DNA of 64,000 nt from Shouchella rhizosphaerae (GTDB lineage: Bacteria; Bacillota; Bacilli; Bacillales; Bacillaceae_D): contig NZ_FRBS01000001.1 of NCBI RefSeq assembly GCF_900142675.1, forward strand, positions 62,001 to 126,000, written 5' to 3'. This document shows, piece after piece, positions 9,044 to 17,712 of the stretch (its first letter is position 1; each line of letters opens with the position of its first letter). The position numbers and the translations under genes are program-made. The notes under the pieces were generated by a model. The model saw only the letters and a program-made list of their open reading frames with translations, did no database searches and was not told the origin of the DNA.

Positions 9044-10296
9044 TCAGAGGTTCAGACATTCCAGCCCTTGCATGTATCGCTGCAACGCTTGCGGAATCCG
9101 GATGGAGCCGTCTTCCTGCTGGTGATTCTCCAGCAGTGGGATCAATATACGGGGCGAAGCGATGGCCGTATTGTTCAGGGTGTAGCAAAATTGCGTCTTG
9201 CCGTCTGCATTCCGGTATCTGATGTTCGAACGACGGGCTTGAAAATCCAGCAGATTGGAGGCGGAGTGAGTCTCACCGTACGCTTGACGGCTTGGCATCC
9301 AGGTCTCGATGTCCCATTGTTTGTAGGTTTTCTGAGACATGTCGCCTATGCATACGGCCATGACGCGATAAGGAAGCTCCAGCAGCGACAGGATCTCCTC
9401 CGCATTGGCTGCGATCTCTTGCAATAGCTGTTCCGATGTCTCCAGACTGGCTTCACACAAAATGACTTGCTCCACCTTGGAGAACTGATGCAACCGGTAC
9501 AAGCCATGAACGTCTTTTCCTGCCGATCCTACCTCATTGCGGAAGCAAGTTGAGATGGCAGCAAGTCGGATGGGCTCGGTGACGTCCACGATTTCATGGT
9601 CGTACTACGACACAAGCGGCACTTCTGAAGTACCCACCAGCCATTTATCCACTTCCGCCATCCTGGAAGTGAGCGGTACCAAGCAAAGCCTCTGTCCGGA
9701 CCATGAGCGGCACCTCAAGCAGCGTGAACCCTCTTTGAATTAGCACATCGAGGGCCAATTGCTGGACCGCCCGGTGCAGTAGCGCTCCCATGCCAGTAAG
9801 ATAGTAATTGCGGCTGCTCGCGATCTTGACACCACGGGGGATATCGATCATCTGATGGAGCTCACCAAGCGAGACATGATCCTTGGTCTCGAAATCAAAC
9901 CTCGTCGGTTCACCTATCCGTCTTACCTCTACATTGTCATGATCGGAGCTGCCCGACGGCGTATCCGGCGACACTACATTGGGTACGTGGAGCATGAGTT
10001 GTCTGTAATGGGTTTCAACTTCTCTGTGCTCCTCTTCCGCAGTACTTAAGCGTTGATTGATTTCCTTTACTTGCTGTTTACTGCGGTCAGCCATCTCACG
10101 TTCATTGCTCCGCATGAACTTGCTGATCTCCTGGCTTAGCCGGTTGCGATCCTGCCGCAGCTCCTCCAACTGCTGGTGCAGGCTCCGCCGTCTGTCATCG
10201 TATGCCACCAATTGAGAGATGGAGGGGGATCCCTTTTTGGTTCGCGATAGCTTGCACTTCCGCTTGATTTTGCCTAATCCATTTGGTGTCCAACAT
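9044..10296 (-). pseudogene. serS: Seryl-tRNA synthetase, broken copy
   Basis: Reading from ATG 10296 the sequence matches the intact serS at 31889-33166 throughout but has at least three lesions. Near 10230 two bases are missing after GGGATCCCC, shifting frame before residue 30. Near 9655 about 28 bp are lost, deleting the PLGQEQTFK segment. At 9605-9607 a Tyr codon is TAG. The coiled-coil tRNA arm and the class II catalytic core motifs (TCFRNEVG, SNLLDFQARR) are still readable in pieces. No functional enzyme can be made; the cell depends on the second copy. The ribosome site AGGAGTGCG and the leader upstream are still present, so decay of the coding part is probably recent. Confidence 0.92.
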
Positions 10297-10311
10297 GCAA
10301 CGCACTCCTTA

Positions 10312-10515
10312 TTGAGAATATAAAAAGCGCTCTCGTCCGATTGGGACGAAGAACGCTATTCTCGCGGTGCCACCCAAATTGATCGAACAGCATCACTGTC
10401 CAATCCCCTTAGTTCCACGGTAACGGGCGGGCCCGGTTAACTTAGGGGGAACGTGCTTCCCCTTGACGAAAACGCCTCCGAGTTGGATTCTCTTCAACGG
10501 CCTGAGGTGACTTTT
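10312..10515 (-). promoter_or_regulatory. T-box leader of the broken serS
   Basis: On the minus strand the T-box core GGGTGGCACCGCG (10375-10363) is followed by a hairpin AGCGTTC...GAGCGCTTTTTA (about 10358-10321), the competing terminator. The same elements occur in the leader of the intact serS at 33182-33388. T-box leaders read uncharged tRNA, here by context tRNA-Ser. The specifier codon was not assigned. The element still looks complete although it feeds a dead gene. Confidence 0.8.
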
Positions 10516-10521
10516 TTTATA

Positions 10522-10550
10522 AGTATATCTTAGACTGCTCATGTATTCAA
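10522..10550 (-). promoter_or_regulatory. Sigma-A promoter of the broken serS
   Basis: On the minus strand TTGAAT (10550-10545), a 17-bp spacer and TATACT (10527-10522). The intact serS has the same pair of hexamers with an 18-bp spacer. Confidence 0.6.
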
Positions 10551-10560
10551 GGGCTGAGTT

Positions 10561-11475
10561 TTACCGATACCCCTCAGCATCTGCAGGTTTGCCCGTATCC
10601 TGAACTTCAACGATGTAACGCCAAGCATCGGGCCTAGAGCCGTCGAGATCCGTTATTCCGTACACTTTCGCAAGTTCACCGCTCGATGTAGATTGTCCGT
10701 TCCAGCGTGCGGCGTCTGGGTCACTAGCCAATGCCGCGATCCCACGGCCAATAAAGCGTGGCGTTTCCGAAATGATGAAATGTGGTTCCCGTACGAGCGC
10801 ATCTCTCCAGTTCGCTTCGGTTACGCCGTATTCCTCCAACATGATTTCAGAACGCAGCCAGCCCGGCGATACTGAGAGTGCGCTTCCTTGGTAGGGGGCA
10901 AGTTCATGCGCCAAAGATTGGGCCATTCGGATGACGGAGGTTTTCGCCAAATCGTAGAATAGTGATAAACGATAGTTTGTTTCATTATAGGCTTTTGTCC
11001 CATCCGTGACTTCCACAACTAGTCCGTGCGGTTTTCGGGTTAACAGCTGCAGTGCGTAGTGGTTTGTAATGATATGGGTGTCGATGGCCAAATGTAGCAT
11101 GCGTAAACCGTTTTCCAGCGAATGCTCCCAGACGGGGACATTCCACTCTACCATATATTCGCCGCCCCAGATATCGTTGACCAAAATGTCTAGCTGACCT
11201 TGTTCACGTTCTATTCGTACGATTAAATCCTGAACCTGAGCGGGATTGAGGTGATCGACTTGTACGGCAATTCCGGTGCCGCCCGCCTGATTAACGAGTT
11301 CAGCAGTTTCTTCAATTGTTTCTGGACGATTGTACTCTGAGGGGCTCATCCGTGTTGTACGGCCAGTCACGTAGACGGTTGCTCCTGCTGCCCCTAACTC
11401 AATTGCGATACCTCTGCCTGCGCCCCGGGTTCCTCCAGCAACTAACGCTACTTTTCCTGATAAAGGTTTCATCAT
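10561..11475 (-). CDS. SDR-family oxidoreductase
   Basis: 304 residues, ATG 11475 after AGAGAGGTAG. The glycine-rich nucleotide motif is AGGTRGAGRGIA (about residues 14-25). A following TGRTT suggests NADP preference. LVNDIWGG stands where NNAG normally lies, and YDLAK supplies the catalytic Tyr and Lys, so it is a classical short-chain dehydrogenase with a slightly divergent NNAG. The C-terminal 60 residues extend beyond the usual 250-residue core. The gene stands between the broken serS and an AlkD-like gene. At the intact locus these two are adjacent without it, so it was inserted there or lost from the other copy. Substrate unknown. Confidence 0.85.
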   Translation of the reverse strand: MMKPLSGKVALVAGGTRGAGRGIAIELGAAGATVYVTGRTTRMSPSEYNRPETIEETAELVNQAGGTGIAVQVDHLNPAQVQDLIVRIEREQGQLDILVNDIWGGEYMVEWNVPVWEHSLENGLRMLHLAIDTHIITNHYALQLLTRKPHGLVVEVTDGTKAYNETNYRLSLFYDLAKTSVIRMAQSLAHELAPYQGSALSVSPGWLRSEIMLEEYGVTEANWRDALVREPHFIISETPRFIGRGIAALASDPDAARWNGQSTSSGELAKVYGITDLDGSRPDAWRYIVEVQDTGKPADAEGYR

Positions 11476-11516
11476 TAGCTACCTCTCTTCCTCTAATGAT
11501 CGATTTCATCATAGTT

Positions 11517-12227
11517 TTAACTTTTCTTTAAATTTAAGTAGTAGTCCTTTGTACTTTTATCAAACTTCTCTATAGCGTATCTTAATGTTACTCTAGGCAT
11601 GGTGCTGGCGTGTTTATTCAGGAAAGATTTCAGCTTGTCTTCGTCTTTTTTACCTGCTTCACGAATGAAACTGCCAACTGCCTTGTTGATCAATTCCTCC
11701 GGATCGTTTATTAGTATTTCAGCGATGGCAAAGGTGTCCTCGAGGTTTCCTTTTTTGATAAAGCTATATGTACTTACCATCGCTGTTCTTCGCTCCCAAA
11801 TATTAGAGGAGTGTGCCATCTCGTACAGTTTATCCTTTGGTTTATCGAGCAAATAGTTTCCAACGACAGAAGGAGCGGCACGATCGACGAAGTCCCAGTT
11901 GTTAATTCGATCATGCCTTCCTACATAAAGTTCGTATAATGCTTGTCTGTGGTCGTCGGGGAGTTTTTTTGTCTTAGCCTGAAAATCCATAATGCTCACG
12001 GCACCCATTCTCACTTCATAATAATCACTTTCTAAAAGTAGATCGATTTCCGTTAAAGGCATATTCATAAATTGTTTTGCAATTTGGAACACAGTACGCA
12101 TGTTTAGACCTAAGGCCTTCGTGTTTTGATCGGAACCTTTAAAAAACTTCTTCATTTTTTCGATGTCCGCTTCGTTTTGGTGTTGCTGTAACTCCTGTAT
12201 AAAGCGTTCAGCAGTAAGATTGTCCAT
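11517..12227 (-). CDS. AlkD-like DNA alkylation repair protein (copy 1)
   Basis: 236 residues from ATG 12227, which follows AAGGAGTT. An upstream in-frame ATG at 12287 lacks a ribosome site. It is an all-helical HEAT-like repeat protein of the DNA_alkylation family. NNWDFVDRAAPSVVG contains the Trp and Asp of the AlkD WDxVD motif, and IWERRTAMVS the conserved Arg, so the active site looks intact. AlkD enzymes remove bulky or positively charged N3/N7-alkylpurines without base flipping. A close paralogue lies at 33472-34185, also next to a serS/T-box unit. Activity is inferred from family. Confidence 0.83.
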   Translation of the reverse strand: MDNLTAERFIQELQQHQNEADIEKMKKFFKGSDQNTKALGLNMRTVFQIAKQFMNMPLTEIDLLLESDYYEVRMGAVSIMDFQAKTKKLPDDHRQALYELYVGRHDRINNWDFVDRAAPSVVGNYLLDKPKDKLYEMAHSSNIWERRTAMVSTYSFIKKGNLEDTFAIAEILINDPEELINKAVGSFIREAGKKDEDKLKSFLNKHASTMPRVTLRYAIEKFDKSTKDYYLNLKKS

Positions 12228-12321
12228 GATTTCAAAACTCCTTTCGATTGGTCGAATAATAGTATAGCAAACGAACGATTTCCACATTTCTTTTAGGTTG
12301 CTGTATTTCAGAAATCTTTCT

Positions 12322-12681
12322 TTAAAATAAATGCGGACAACGATCCATCAACTGCTGCTTGATTTGCTCAGGTTGGTCCGTTTCCACAACAATACGTTCG
12401 TACAAAGACGAAGGTGCCAATTCGAGGATCACAGTCGAATGTCGTTTTGAGTAAGCCATGAATGTACGTTTTCCGTTATGGAAGAAGCGTCCTGTCCGGT
12501 AAAAGGGTAGTGAGACACCTCCAGTCGGTAATGCTGTAACACGCTCTTGGAACGAGCCAGCCTGCACAGATTTGATTGCGGTATAAGGAATCGTCAATTT
12601 TCGCTTAAAACCTGTAATAGCTGCTATCCCTGAAAACGTCAAGACGACTTCAGTAGGATCAAAGTAAAATTCAGTATTCAT
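12322..12681 (-). CDS. Small PH-like domain protein of unknown function
   Basis: 119 residues, starting at ATG 12681 just after the stop of the upstream regulator gene (12684), so the two are coupled. No signal peptide or membrane helix is visible. The alternating beta-rich pattern (FYFDPTEVVLTF, KLTIPYTAIKSVQ, TFMAYSKRHSTVILEL, then a C-terminal helix with EQIKQQL) resembles a bacterial PH-like fold. That assignment rests on pattern only. A shortened copy is at 22453-22681 beside a remnant of the same regulator, so the two genes move together as a cassette. Confidence 0.7.
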   Translation of the reverse strand: MNTEFYFDPTEVVLTFSGIAAITGFKRKLTIPYTAIKSVQAGSFQERVTALPTGGVSLPFYRTGRFFHNGKRTFMAYSKRHSTVILELAPSSLYERIVVETDQPEQIKQQLMDRCPHLF

Positions 12682-12683
12682 CG

Positions 12684-13235
12684 TTATTCTCCTTTACTTG
12701 TTGGTTTTTGAGGTTGAGGAATCATCATAGAAGCAAATAAACGCGTTTTTCGCTCAGGTGTTGGCTTGTTTGCCGCAACCTTCTCCAGTAGCTCATTGAC
12801 ACCAGCAACAAATGCCGCAAATTCTCCATCTGACATATGGAGTGGCGCATTCCAGTAGCCGAAGCCATCCGTCGCATATTGCTCTACCGGCGTTTTGCTC
12901 AAATAAGCGGTTGCTTGTTGTAGAAGATTGGCATGGAAGATGGAGAAGTACCGCAGATGATCCTCCTGGGAGGCGGAGTATGCTTCGCTCTCAGGAATGG
13001 ACAAGTTTTCTTTCACAGCTGCATAGACGCGTTCCTCTTGACCATGTATTTTGTTAACCTGGACGACTTCAATCAAGTGGGCTTCCAACATGATCTTCAT
13101 ATGGCGGTACAAGGTCGCTTGCGGCACATCACCAAGCACTTCCGCCAATTGCAAAATCGTCTGAGGTTCTTCCGCAAGCAATTGTTGAATAATACGCATG
13201 CGTACGGGATGAAGCAGTAGATCGGTTTTTTTCAT
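12684..13235 (-). CDS. Winged-helix transcriptional regulator (ArsR-like HTH)
   Basis: 183 residues from ATG 13235, six bases after AGGAGG. An earlier in-frame start at 13271 would lie in the promoter palindrome. Residues 1-80 form an ArsR-like winged helix: LLLHPVRMRIIQQLL, then QTILQLAEVL, then QATLYRHMKIMLEAHLI. The rest is a helical ligand/dimer domain with YFSIFHANLLQQATAYL and GYWNAPLHM. It is divergent from the alpha/beta hydrolase at 13373 and cotranscribed with the PH-like gene. The perfect palindrome at 13271-13302 in the divergent promoter is its likely binding site. The family is not one I can name precisely. Confidence 0.8.
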   Translation of the reverse strand: MKKTDLLLHPVRMRIIQQLLAEEPQTILQLAEVLGDVPQATLYRHMKIMLEAHLIEVVQVNKIHGQEERVYAAVKENLSIPESEAYSASQEDHLRYFSIFHANLLQQATAYLSKTPVEQYATDGFGYWNAPLHMSDGEFAAFVAGVNELLEKVAANKPTPERKTRLFASMMIPQPQKPTSKGE

Positions 13236-13270
13236 AGGAACCTCCTCGTATTTAGTATAATAGCTTGACA

Positions 13271-13302
13271 TGTTATTATTATTCTATAAAATGATAATAA
13301 CA
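13271..13302. promoter_or_regulatory. Palindrome in the divergent regulator/hydrolase promoter
   Basis: TGTTATTAT (13271-13279) and ATAATAACA (13294-13302) are perfect 9-bp inverted arms 14 bp apart. They lie between the regulator start (13235) and the hydrolase start (13373). A TTGACA hexamer abuts the left arm at 13265-13270. The position suits repression of both genes. Confidence 0.5.
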
Positions 13303-13372
13303 TCAATGATCTTTTATTGCAAGTGTCTCGTTCATTTGAATGAACCGATAATAAATGAAAGTAGGGATGATT

Positions 13373-14377
13373 ATGATTTTAGAACAAAAGAAAAAATGGA
13401 TGGAGAGACGATGGTTTCAAGTCGTGCTCAGTATGATGCTGGTGGTCGTTGTATTAGGAAGTGCGGGTTTCATCTATCAATATCAGAGCTTGAAGGCCGA
13501 TGCGATCCAATATCCGCCAGTGGGCGAAATGGTTGAGCTTGATGGGCAACAGATGCATATGTACAAACAAGGTGAAGGGGATATTACCATTGTGCTGGCA
13601 TCGGGGCATGGCACGGAAAATCCATATGTAGATTTCTATCCGCTGCATGAGAATCTCTCTAAGCAAGCCAGGGTGGTCATTTATGATCGATTTGGTTATG
13701 GCTGGAGTGATCAAACATCGGTTCCAAGGGATATCGACACTATTACGCAAGAGCTCTCCAACTCCCTGCGTGAGAGTGGAGAGAAGGGGCCTTATCTGTT
13801 CGTTGCGCACTCTATTGCATCTCTTGAGGCTATTCGCTTCGCCCAAACGCATCCGGATGAAGTCGTCGGTATCGTTCTGCTTGATGCAGGTAATCCGACA
13901 TTTTACGAAACCTATAATACACCTTCCAAAACAATGCAAAAGTTCATGCAAACGTTGAAAACTAGTGGAGCTTTGCGAGTTTTGTCCCACGTTCAATCTG
14001 TCGCAGAAACATTATTGGTACCAGAAGAAGGATATGGGCAAGACATTCCTGAGCCACTTAAGGAGATGCAGCTTGCCATGCTATTAAAGAATTTTTCGAA
14101 TGATACAGTCATTGACGAAATGATGCATCTGCAATCAAATGCCAAAAAAGTGGTCGATGGTGGTCATCTTGGCGATCTACCACTAATTTGGTTCACAGCA
14201 GGAAGCAATCAGCAAGTGATCGAGGGGTGGGCGGAGTCTCAGGAAGAATTGGCAGAATGGTCTACAAACCATAAACAAATTATTTTAGACAATGCGGGAC
14301 ATTATGTGCATCATCATGAGCCCGAGCTTATTATCGAGGAGATTTCAAGTTTAGCAGAGCTTTTGAGTCAAAATTGA
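13373..14377 (+). CDS. Membrane-anchored alpha/beta hydrolase
   Basis: About 334 residues. ATG 13373 is preferred because AGGG lies six bases before it; ATG 13355 is also in frame. An N-terminal membrane anchor (VVLSMMLVVVVLGSAGFIY) precedes the hydrolase domain. The oxyanion region is SGHGTENPY, the nucleophile elbow is AHSIAS (Ala-His-Ser-Ile-Ala, not the usual GHSxG), and the catalytic His is in GHYVHHHEP. It should act outside or at the membrane surface on an unknown ester or lactone. It is divergently transcribed from the regulator at 12684-13235. The last 42 codons of a second copy survive at 22979-23104. Confidence 0.83.
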   Translation: MILEQKKKWMERRWFQVVLSMMLVVVVLGSAGFIYQYQSLKADAIQYPPVGEMVELDGQQMHMYKQGEGDITIVLASGHGTENPYVDFYPLHENLSKQARVVIYDRFGYGWSDQTSVPRDIDTITQELSNSLRESGEKGPYLFVAHSIASLEAIRFAQTHPDEVVGIVLLDAGNPTFYETYNTPSKTMQKFMQTLKTSGALRVLSHVQSVAETLLVPEEGYGQDIPEPLKEMQLAMLLKNFSNDTVIDEMMHLQSNAKKVVDGGHLGDLPLIWFTAGSNQQVIEGWAESQEELAEWSTNHKQIILDNAGHYVHHHEPELIIEEISSLAELLSQN

Positions 14378-14830
14378 ACTGGAACAATTCATATTTCAAT
14401 ATTTGAATAAGATAGAAATGCATAGTTACTTAAAAGTCTTGTCTTTGTTCATTGGGTGGTAAATGGAATCGAATAAAATGTTTAGACTTAAGCAAAAAGA
14501 GCAGAAAATTTTTAGGTATGGATAATCTCATCACATTGAGAGGAGGATTTTTACAGCGTTTCAGAGAAGGATTCTAGTTCAACGAAATCAACAATTGTTT
14601 ACGCATTTTCACTCAGCAGTCATCCATTAGGTAGGAGCATCATGTAAGTATTTATATTCGCTGAACAAGTGAGTGAGACTGACTCAAAGCAGGGGAAGTA
14701 AAGCGAATAGTTATTGTGGAATCAATTAAACAATGTGCGAATATAAGATAATGCATATCAAGTGATTTTGCACACTTAAAGTGCCTATTTTTACTCGGAA
14801 AAGTCGTCTTAAGAGCTCCTAGTAAGCATG
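14378..14830. other. Gene-free stretch, about 450 bp
   Basis: AT-rich DNA with stops in all frames. I see no recognisable gene or clear terminator for the hydrolase. It ends in the promoter of the response-regulator gene. Confidence 0.6.
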
Positions 14831-14839
14831 TGGTATAAT
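14831..14839 (+). promoter_or_regulatory. Extended -10 promoter of the first two-component operon
   Basis: TGGTATAAT is an extended -10 element (TGnTATAAT) 30 bp before the TTG start at 14870; no convincing -35. It shows that the in-frame ATG at 14828 cannot be the translation start. Confidence 0.55.
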
Positions 14840-14869
14840 ATTGTTAATTGTCAGAAAGGGGGAGCCCTA

Positions 14870-15529
14870 TTGAAAATAAAAGTAATTGTCTCTGATGATA
14901 ACTCCCTTATACGTGAAGGGATGAAAATTATTTTATCCACGTTTGAGGAATTTAAGGTGCTTGCGACGGTTAAGGATGGAAAGGAAGCTGTAAAATATTG
15001 TGAACGGTATGCTGTTGATGTCGCTCTGCTTGATATACGTATGCCGAACATGAATGGACTGGAAGCAACTAAGCTTATCAGGGAAAGCACTTCTGCTAAG
15101 TGTTTAATATTAACCACTTTTGATGACGACACCTTCATTGAGGATGCATTAAAATACGGTGCCAGCGGATATTTGCTGAAAAATAACGATCCTGAAAAAA
15201 TACGCGATGCGATAAGAACAGTGTACAACGGCCACCATGTGTTGCAAGATACGGTTTTGGATAAGATGAGATCCGGATTTAGCCTTAGTCCGAGATATGA
15301 AGATGGGGCGAAAATTGCGGGATACAGCTTTGACACTAGCCCGTTCACCGAGAGAGAACTGAAGATTATGGCTTTGATCGCGAAAGGTTTGACTAACAGA
15401 GAAATTGCAGAAAAGCTGTTTATATCTGAAGGGACGGTTGCCAACCACGTTACTTCGATATTGGGCAAGACCGGCTTCGCGCATCGTACCCAAATCGCGA
15501 TTTATTATTTGACCGGGGAAGGTAAGTAG
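14870..15529 (+). CDS. NarL/LuxR-family response regulator (LnrK-like)
   Basis: 219 residues from TTG 14870, behind AAAGGGGGAG. The receiver domain has the acidic pair (SDDN), the phosphoacceptor Asp in ALLDIRMP (about residue 55), a Thr in LILTTFDD and Lys in GYLLKN. The C-terminal LuxR helix-turn-helix reads FTERELKIMALIAKGLTNRE then SEGTVANHV. It forms a pair with the histidine kinase that begins one codon after its stop. The downstream ABC genes make an LnrJKLMN-like set, except that here the regulator precedes the kinase. It most likely activates the ABC operon at 16742 on sensing a membrane-active compound, by analogy with B. subtilis. Confidence 0.9.
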   Translation: MKIKVIVSDDNSLIREGMKIILSTFEEFKVLATVKDGKEAVKYCERYAVDVALLDIRMPNMNGLEATKLIRESTSAKCLILTTFDDDTFIEDALKYGASGYLLKNNDPEKIRDAIRTVYNGHHVLQDTVLDKMRSGFSLSPRYEDGAKIAGYSFDTSPFTERELKIMALIAKGLTNREIAEKLFISEGTVANHVTSILGKTGFAHRTQIAIYYLTGEGK

Positions 15530-16651
15530 ATGAAGCATAACCAGTTGGAATTGTGGATCATCAGCCTCAAAGTCATGCTGCTGCTCTATGCTGTCGTTTC
15601 ATACTTTATGTCCGGTGCTGTTGTATCGCCATGGATGACGTTGTTTATCCTGATCTATGTAAGCTTGAATATTTCCTTTCATTTGATCGGAAGATACCTG
15701 AAGCTCGTCTTGATAGCATGCTCCATCGCTGTTCTGGTTGTTTTCCATTATGCTCTGTATCCGCTTTTGGTTGTGCTTATTCCTGTTAATTTGTATGAGT
15801 TGGCCGCACAGCTGTTTCGAAATTATTGGCTCAGAGCGGCTATTGTGTTCATCCCGCTTGTCGTCCTGCCCAATGAATGGCTGCTGGACTACGGATTGTT
15901 TGCCGCGTTAGGCTTTGTGTTTTTGACGATGCTGAACATTTACGAAAGCAAGGTGCAGTATTTATCCGATGAAACGGATCGGATGAGAAACGACACACAT
16001 CAGCTAACGGTGCGTTTGACGCAAAATGAAGAATTTATGAGACAAGCGGAGCATGCCTATAAATTGGAGGAACGCAACCGATTGTCGCAGGAGATTCACG
16101 ATCAAATCGGCCACTCCATGACAGGAGCTTTGATTCAAATGGAAGCAGCGAAGCGGCTGATGGATAAGGATCCGACCAAAACGGCGGAACTGCTGCAAAA
16201 TGCGATCCATATCTCAAAAGAAGGCATTGAACGCATTCGTCTCGTGCTCAAAAATATGAAGCCGCTCACGGAACAGCTTGGACTGCGCCGCATGAAACGG
16301 CTCACCGAGCAGTTTTCCGCAACGCATCTGATTCGAATTTACTTGACGCATGAAGGCAATCTCGATATGATTGCCCCGATTCACTGGAAGATCTTCGAGG
16401 ACAACATGATGGAATCGTTAACAAATACGATGAAATATGCACGATCCAGCGTCGTGACGGTCCACATTCAAGTGTTGAATACGATGATTAAATGTAGGAT
16501 CTCCGATAACGGCAATGGGGAAAGGCAAGTAATCAAAGGAATGGGTATCATCGGTATGGAAGAAAGGGCTGCCATCGTCGGAGGAACGGTTATTGTCGAC
16601 GGATCAAACGGCTTTTCGGTAACAACACTGATTCCATATGATAAAAAGTGA
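15530..16651 (+). CDS. Sensor histidine kinase, NarL-partner type (LnrJ-like)
   Basis: 373 residues; ATG 15530 directly follows the regulator stop. The N-terminal 135 residues are several hydrophobic helices with no sizeable extracellular domain, implying sensing within the membrane. A coiled segment leads to the HisKA_3 motif SQEIHDQIGHS (His about 189) and then a HATPase_c domain with ESLTNTMKYA and a late GMGIIGMEER loop. This is the HPK7 class that partners LuxR-type regulators. A terminator at 16666-16706 separates it from the ABC genes. The kinase at 35923-37053 is a paralogue of the same architecture. Confidence 0.9.
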   Translation: MKHNQLELWIISLKVMLLLYAVVSYFMSGAVVSPWMTLFILIYVSLNISFHLIGRYLKLVLIACSIAVLVVFHYALYPLLVVLIPVNLYELAAQLFRNYWLRAAIVFIPLVVLPNEWLLDYGLFAALGFVFLTMLNIYESKVQYLSDETDRMRNDTHQLTVRLTQNEEFMRQAEHAYKLEERNRLSQEIHDQIGHSMTGALIQMEAAKRLMDKDPTKTAELLQNAIHISKEGIERIRLVLKNMKPLTEQLGLRRMKRLTEQFSATHLIRIYLTHEGNLDMIAPIHWKIFEDNMMESLTNTMKYARSSVVTVHIQVLNTMIKCRISDNGNGERQVIKGMGIIGMEERAAIVGGTVIVDGSNGFSVTTLIPYDKK

Positions 16652-16665
16652 AGAATCTCATGGGT

Positions 16666-16706
16666 AAGGATGAACTTGTGCACTGGTGCAGGTACATCCT
16701 TTTTTA
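16666..16706 (+). terminator. Terminator between kinase and ABC genes
   Basis: AAGGATG (16666-16672) pairs with CATCCTT (16695-16701), with inner TGCA/TGCA pairing, and is followed by a T run. The regulator/kinase and transporter are therefore partly separate transcripts, as in the second operon (37733-37762). Confidence 0.65.
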
Positions 16707-16741
16707 TATGATAACCCTATACATGAAGGGGAGGATGCACG

Positions 16742-17677
16742 ATGAATGTGCTTGAAATTGAGAAATTGACGAAAAAGTTCGGTGATTTCATCGCCGTAGA
16801 CCATATTTCCTTCTCCGTTAAGGAGGGAGAAATTTTCGGGTTCCTCGGTCCGAACGGAGCCGGAAAAAGCACGACCATTCATATGATTGTTTCGTTGCTG
16901 AGCGTTGCGGACGGGACGATCAAACTGCTGGGAAAAGATATCGCCAAGCACCGCAAATTTGCGAAGGAGAACATCGGCATTGTTCCTCAGGAACTGGCCA
17001 TATATGAGAACATGAGCGCTTATGAAAATGTTGCCTTTTTTGCCGGGTTGTACGGATTAAGGGGAGAAAAATTGAAAAAGAGTGTGGCAAAGGCGTTGGA
17101 TTTTGTCGGACTCGGTGACAAACAGCATGTTTACTCGGAGAAATTTTCCGGCGGCATGAAAAGGAGACTGAATATTGCCTGTGCCATCGCCCATCAGCCC
17201 CAATTGATCATCATGGATGAACCGACGGCGGGGATCGATCCACAAACGAGAAACTATATTTTGCAATCCGTAAAAAAGTTGAATGAAGCGGGTTGCACGA
17301 TTATCTATACAAGCCATTACATGGGCGAAGTAGAGGAAATATGCTCACATATCGCGATTATCGATCATGGGAAAATTATCGCGGAAGGGACCAAGGAACA
17401 GCTCAAGAGCATTATTACGGAGCAAACTCAAATTGAAATCGAGGTCCGATCCGCGGAACACTTCCGTGCAGAAAAATTGAGAGACATTGTGGGCGTAAAC
17501 ACCGCCCATATGACCGATGACAAAGTCATCATAAGTACGGCTGCGGAAGTGAACAACATGAATGACATTATTCGCACGTTAATCCGTGAAGAGGTGGAAA
17601 TTCTTTCGGTTAAAACGACGCAGCCTGATCTAGAAACGGTCTTTCTGACGCTGACAGGCCGAAGTTTGCGCGAATAA
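16742..17677 (+). CDS. ABC transporter ATPase (LnrL-like)
   Basis: 311 residues, ATG 16742 after GGGGAGG. The N-terminal nucleotide-binding domain has Walker A GPNGAGKST (about residues 38-46), the ABC signature FSGGMKRRLN and Walker B LIIMDEPTAGIDP, then TSHYMGEVEEI. The C-terminal 90 residues form the small extra domain typical of drug/lipid exporter ATPases. It feeds the two ABC2-type permeases that follow. By family and gene order this is an LnrLMN-like exporter, which in B. subtilis gives resistance to linearmycin-type polyenes. The paralogue is at 37806-38738. Substrate here is inferred. Confidence 0.9.
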   Translation: MNVLEIEKLTKKFGDFIAVDHISFSVKEGEIFGFLGPNGAGKSTTIHMIVSLLSVADGTIKLLGKDIAKHRKFAKENIGIVPQELAIYENMSAYENVAFFAGLYGLRGEKLKKSVAKALDFVGLGDKQHVYSEKFSGGMKRRLNIACAIAHQPQLIIMDEPTAGIDPQTRNYILQSVKKLNEAGCTIIYTSHYMGEVEEICSHIAIIDHGKIIAEGTKEQLKSIITEQTQIEIEVRSAEHFRAEKLRDIVGVNTAHMTDDKVIISTAAEVNNMNDIIRTLIREEVEILSVKTTQPDLETVFLTLTGRSLRE

Positions 17678-17712
17678 AACACGATAAACAGGAAGTTAGG
17701 GAGGTGCAACCG

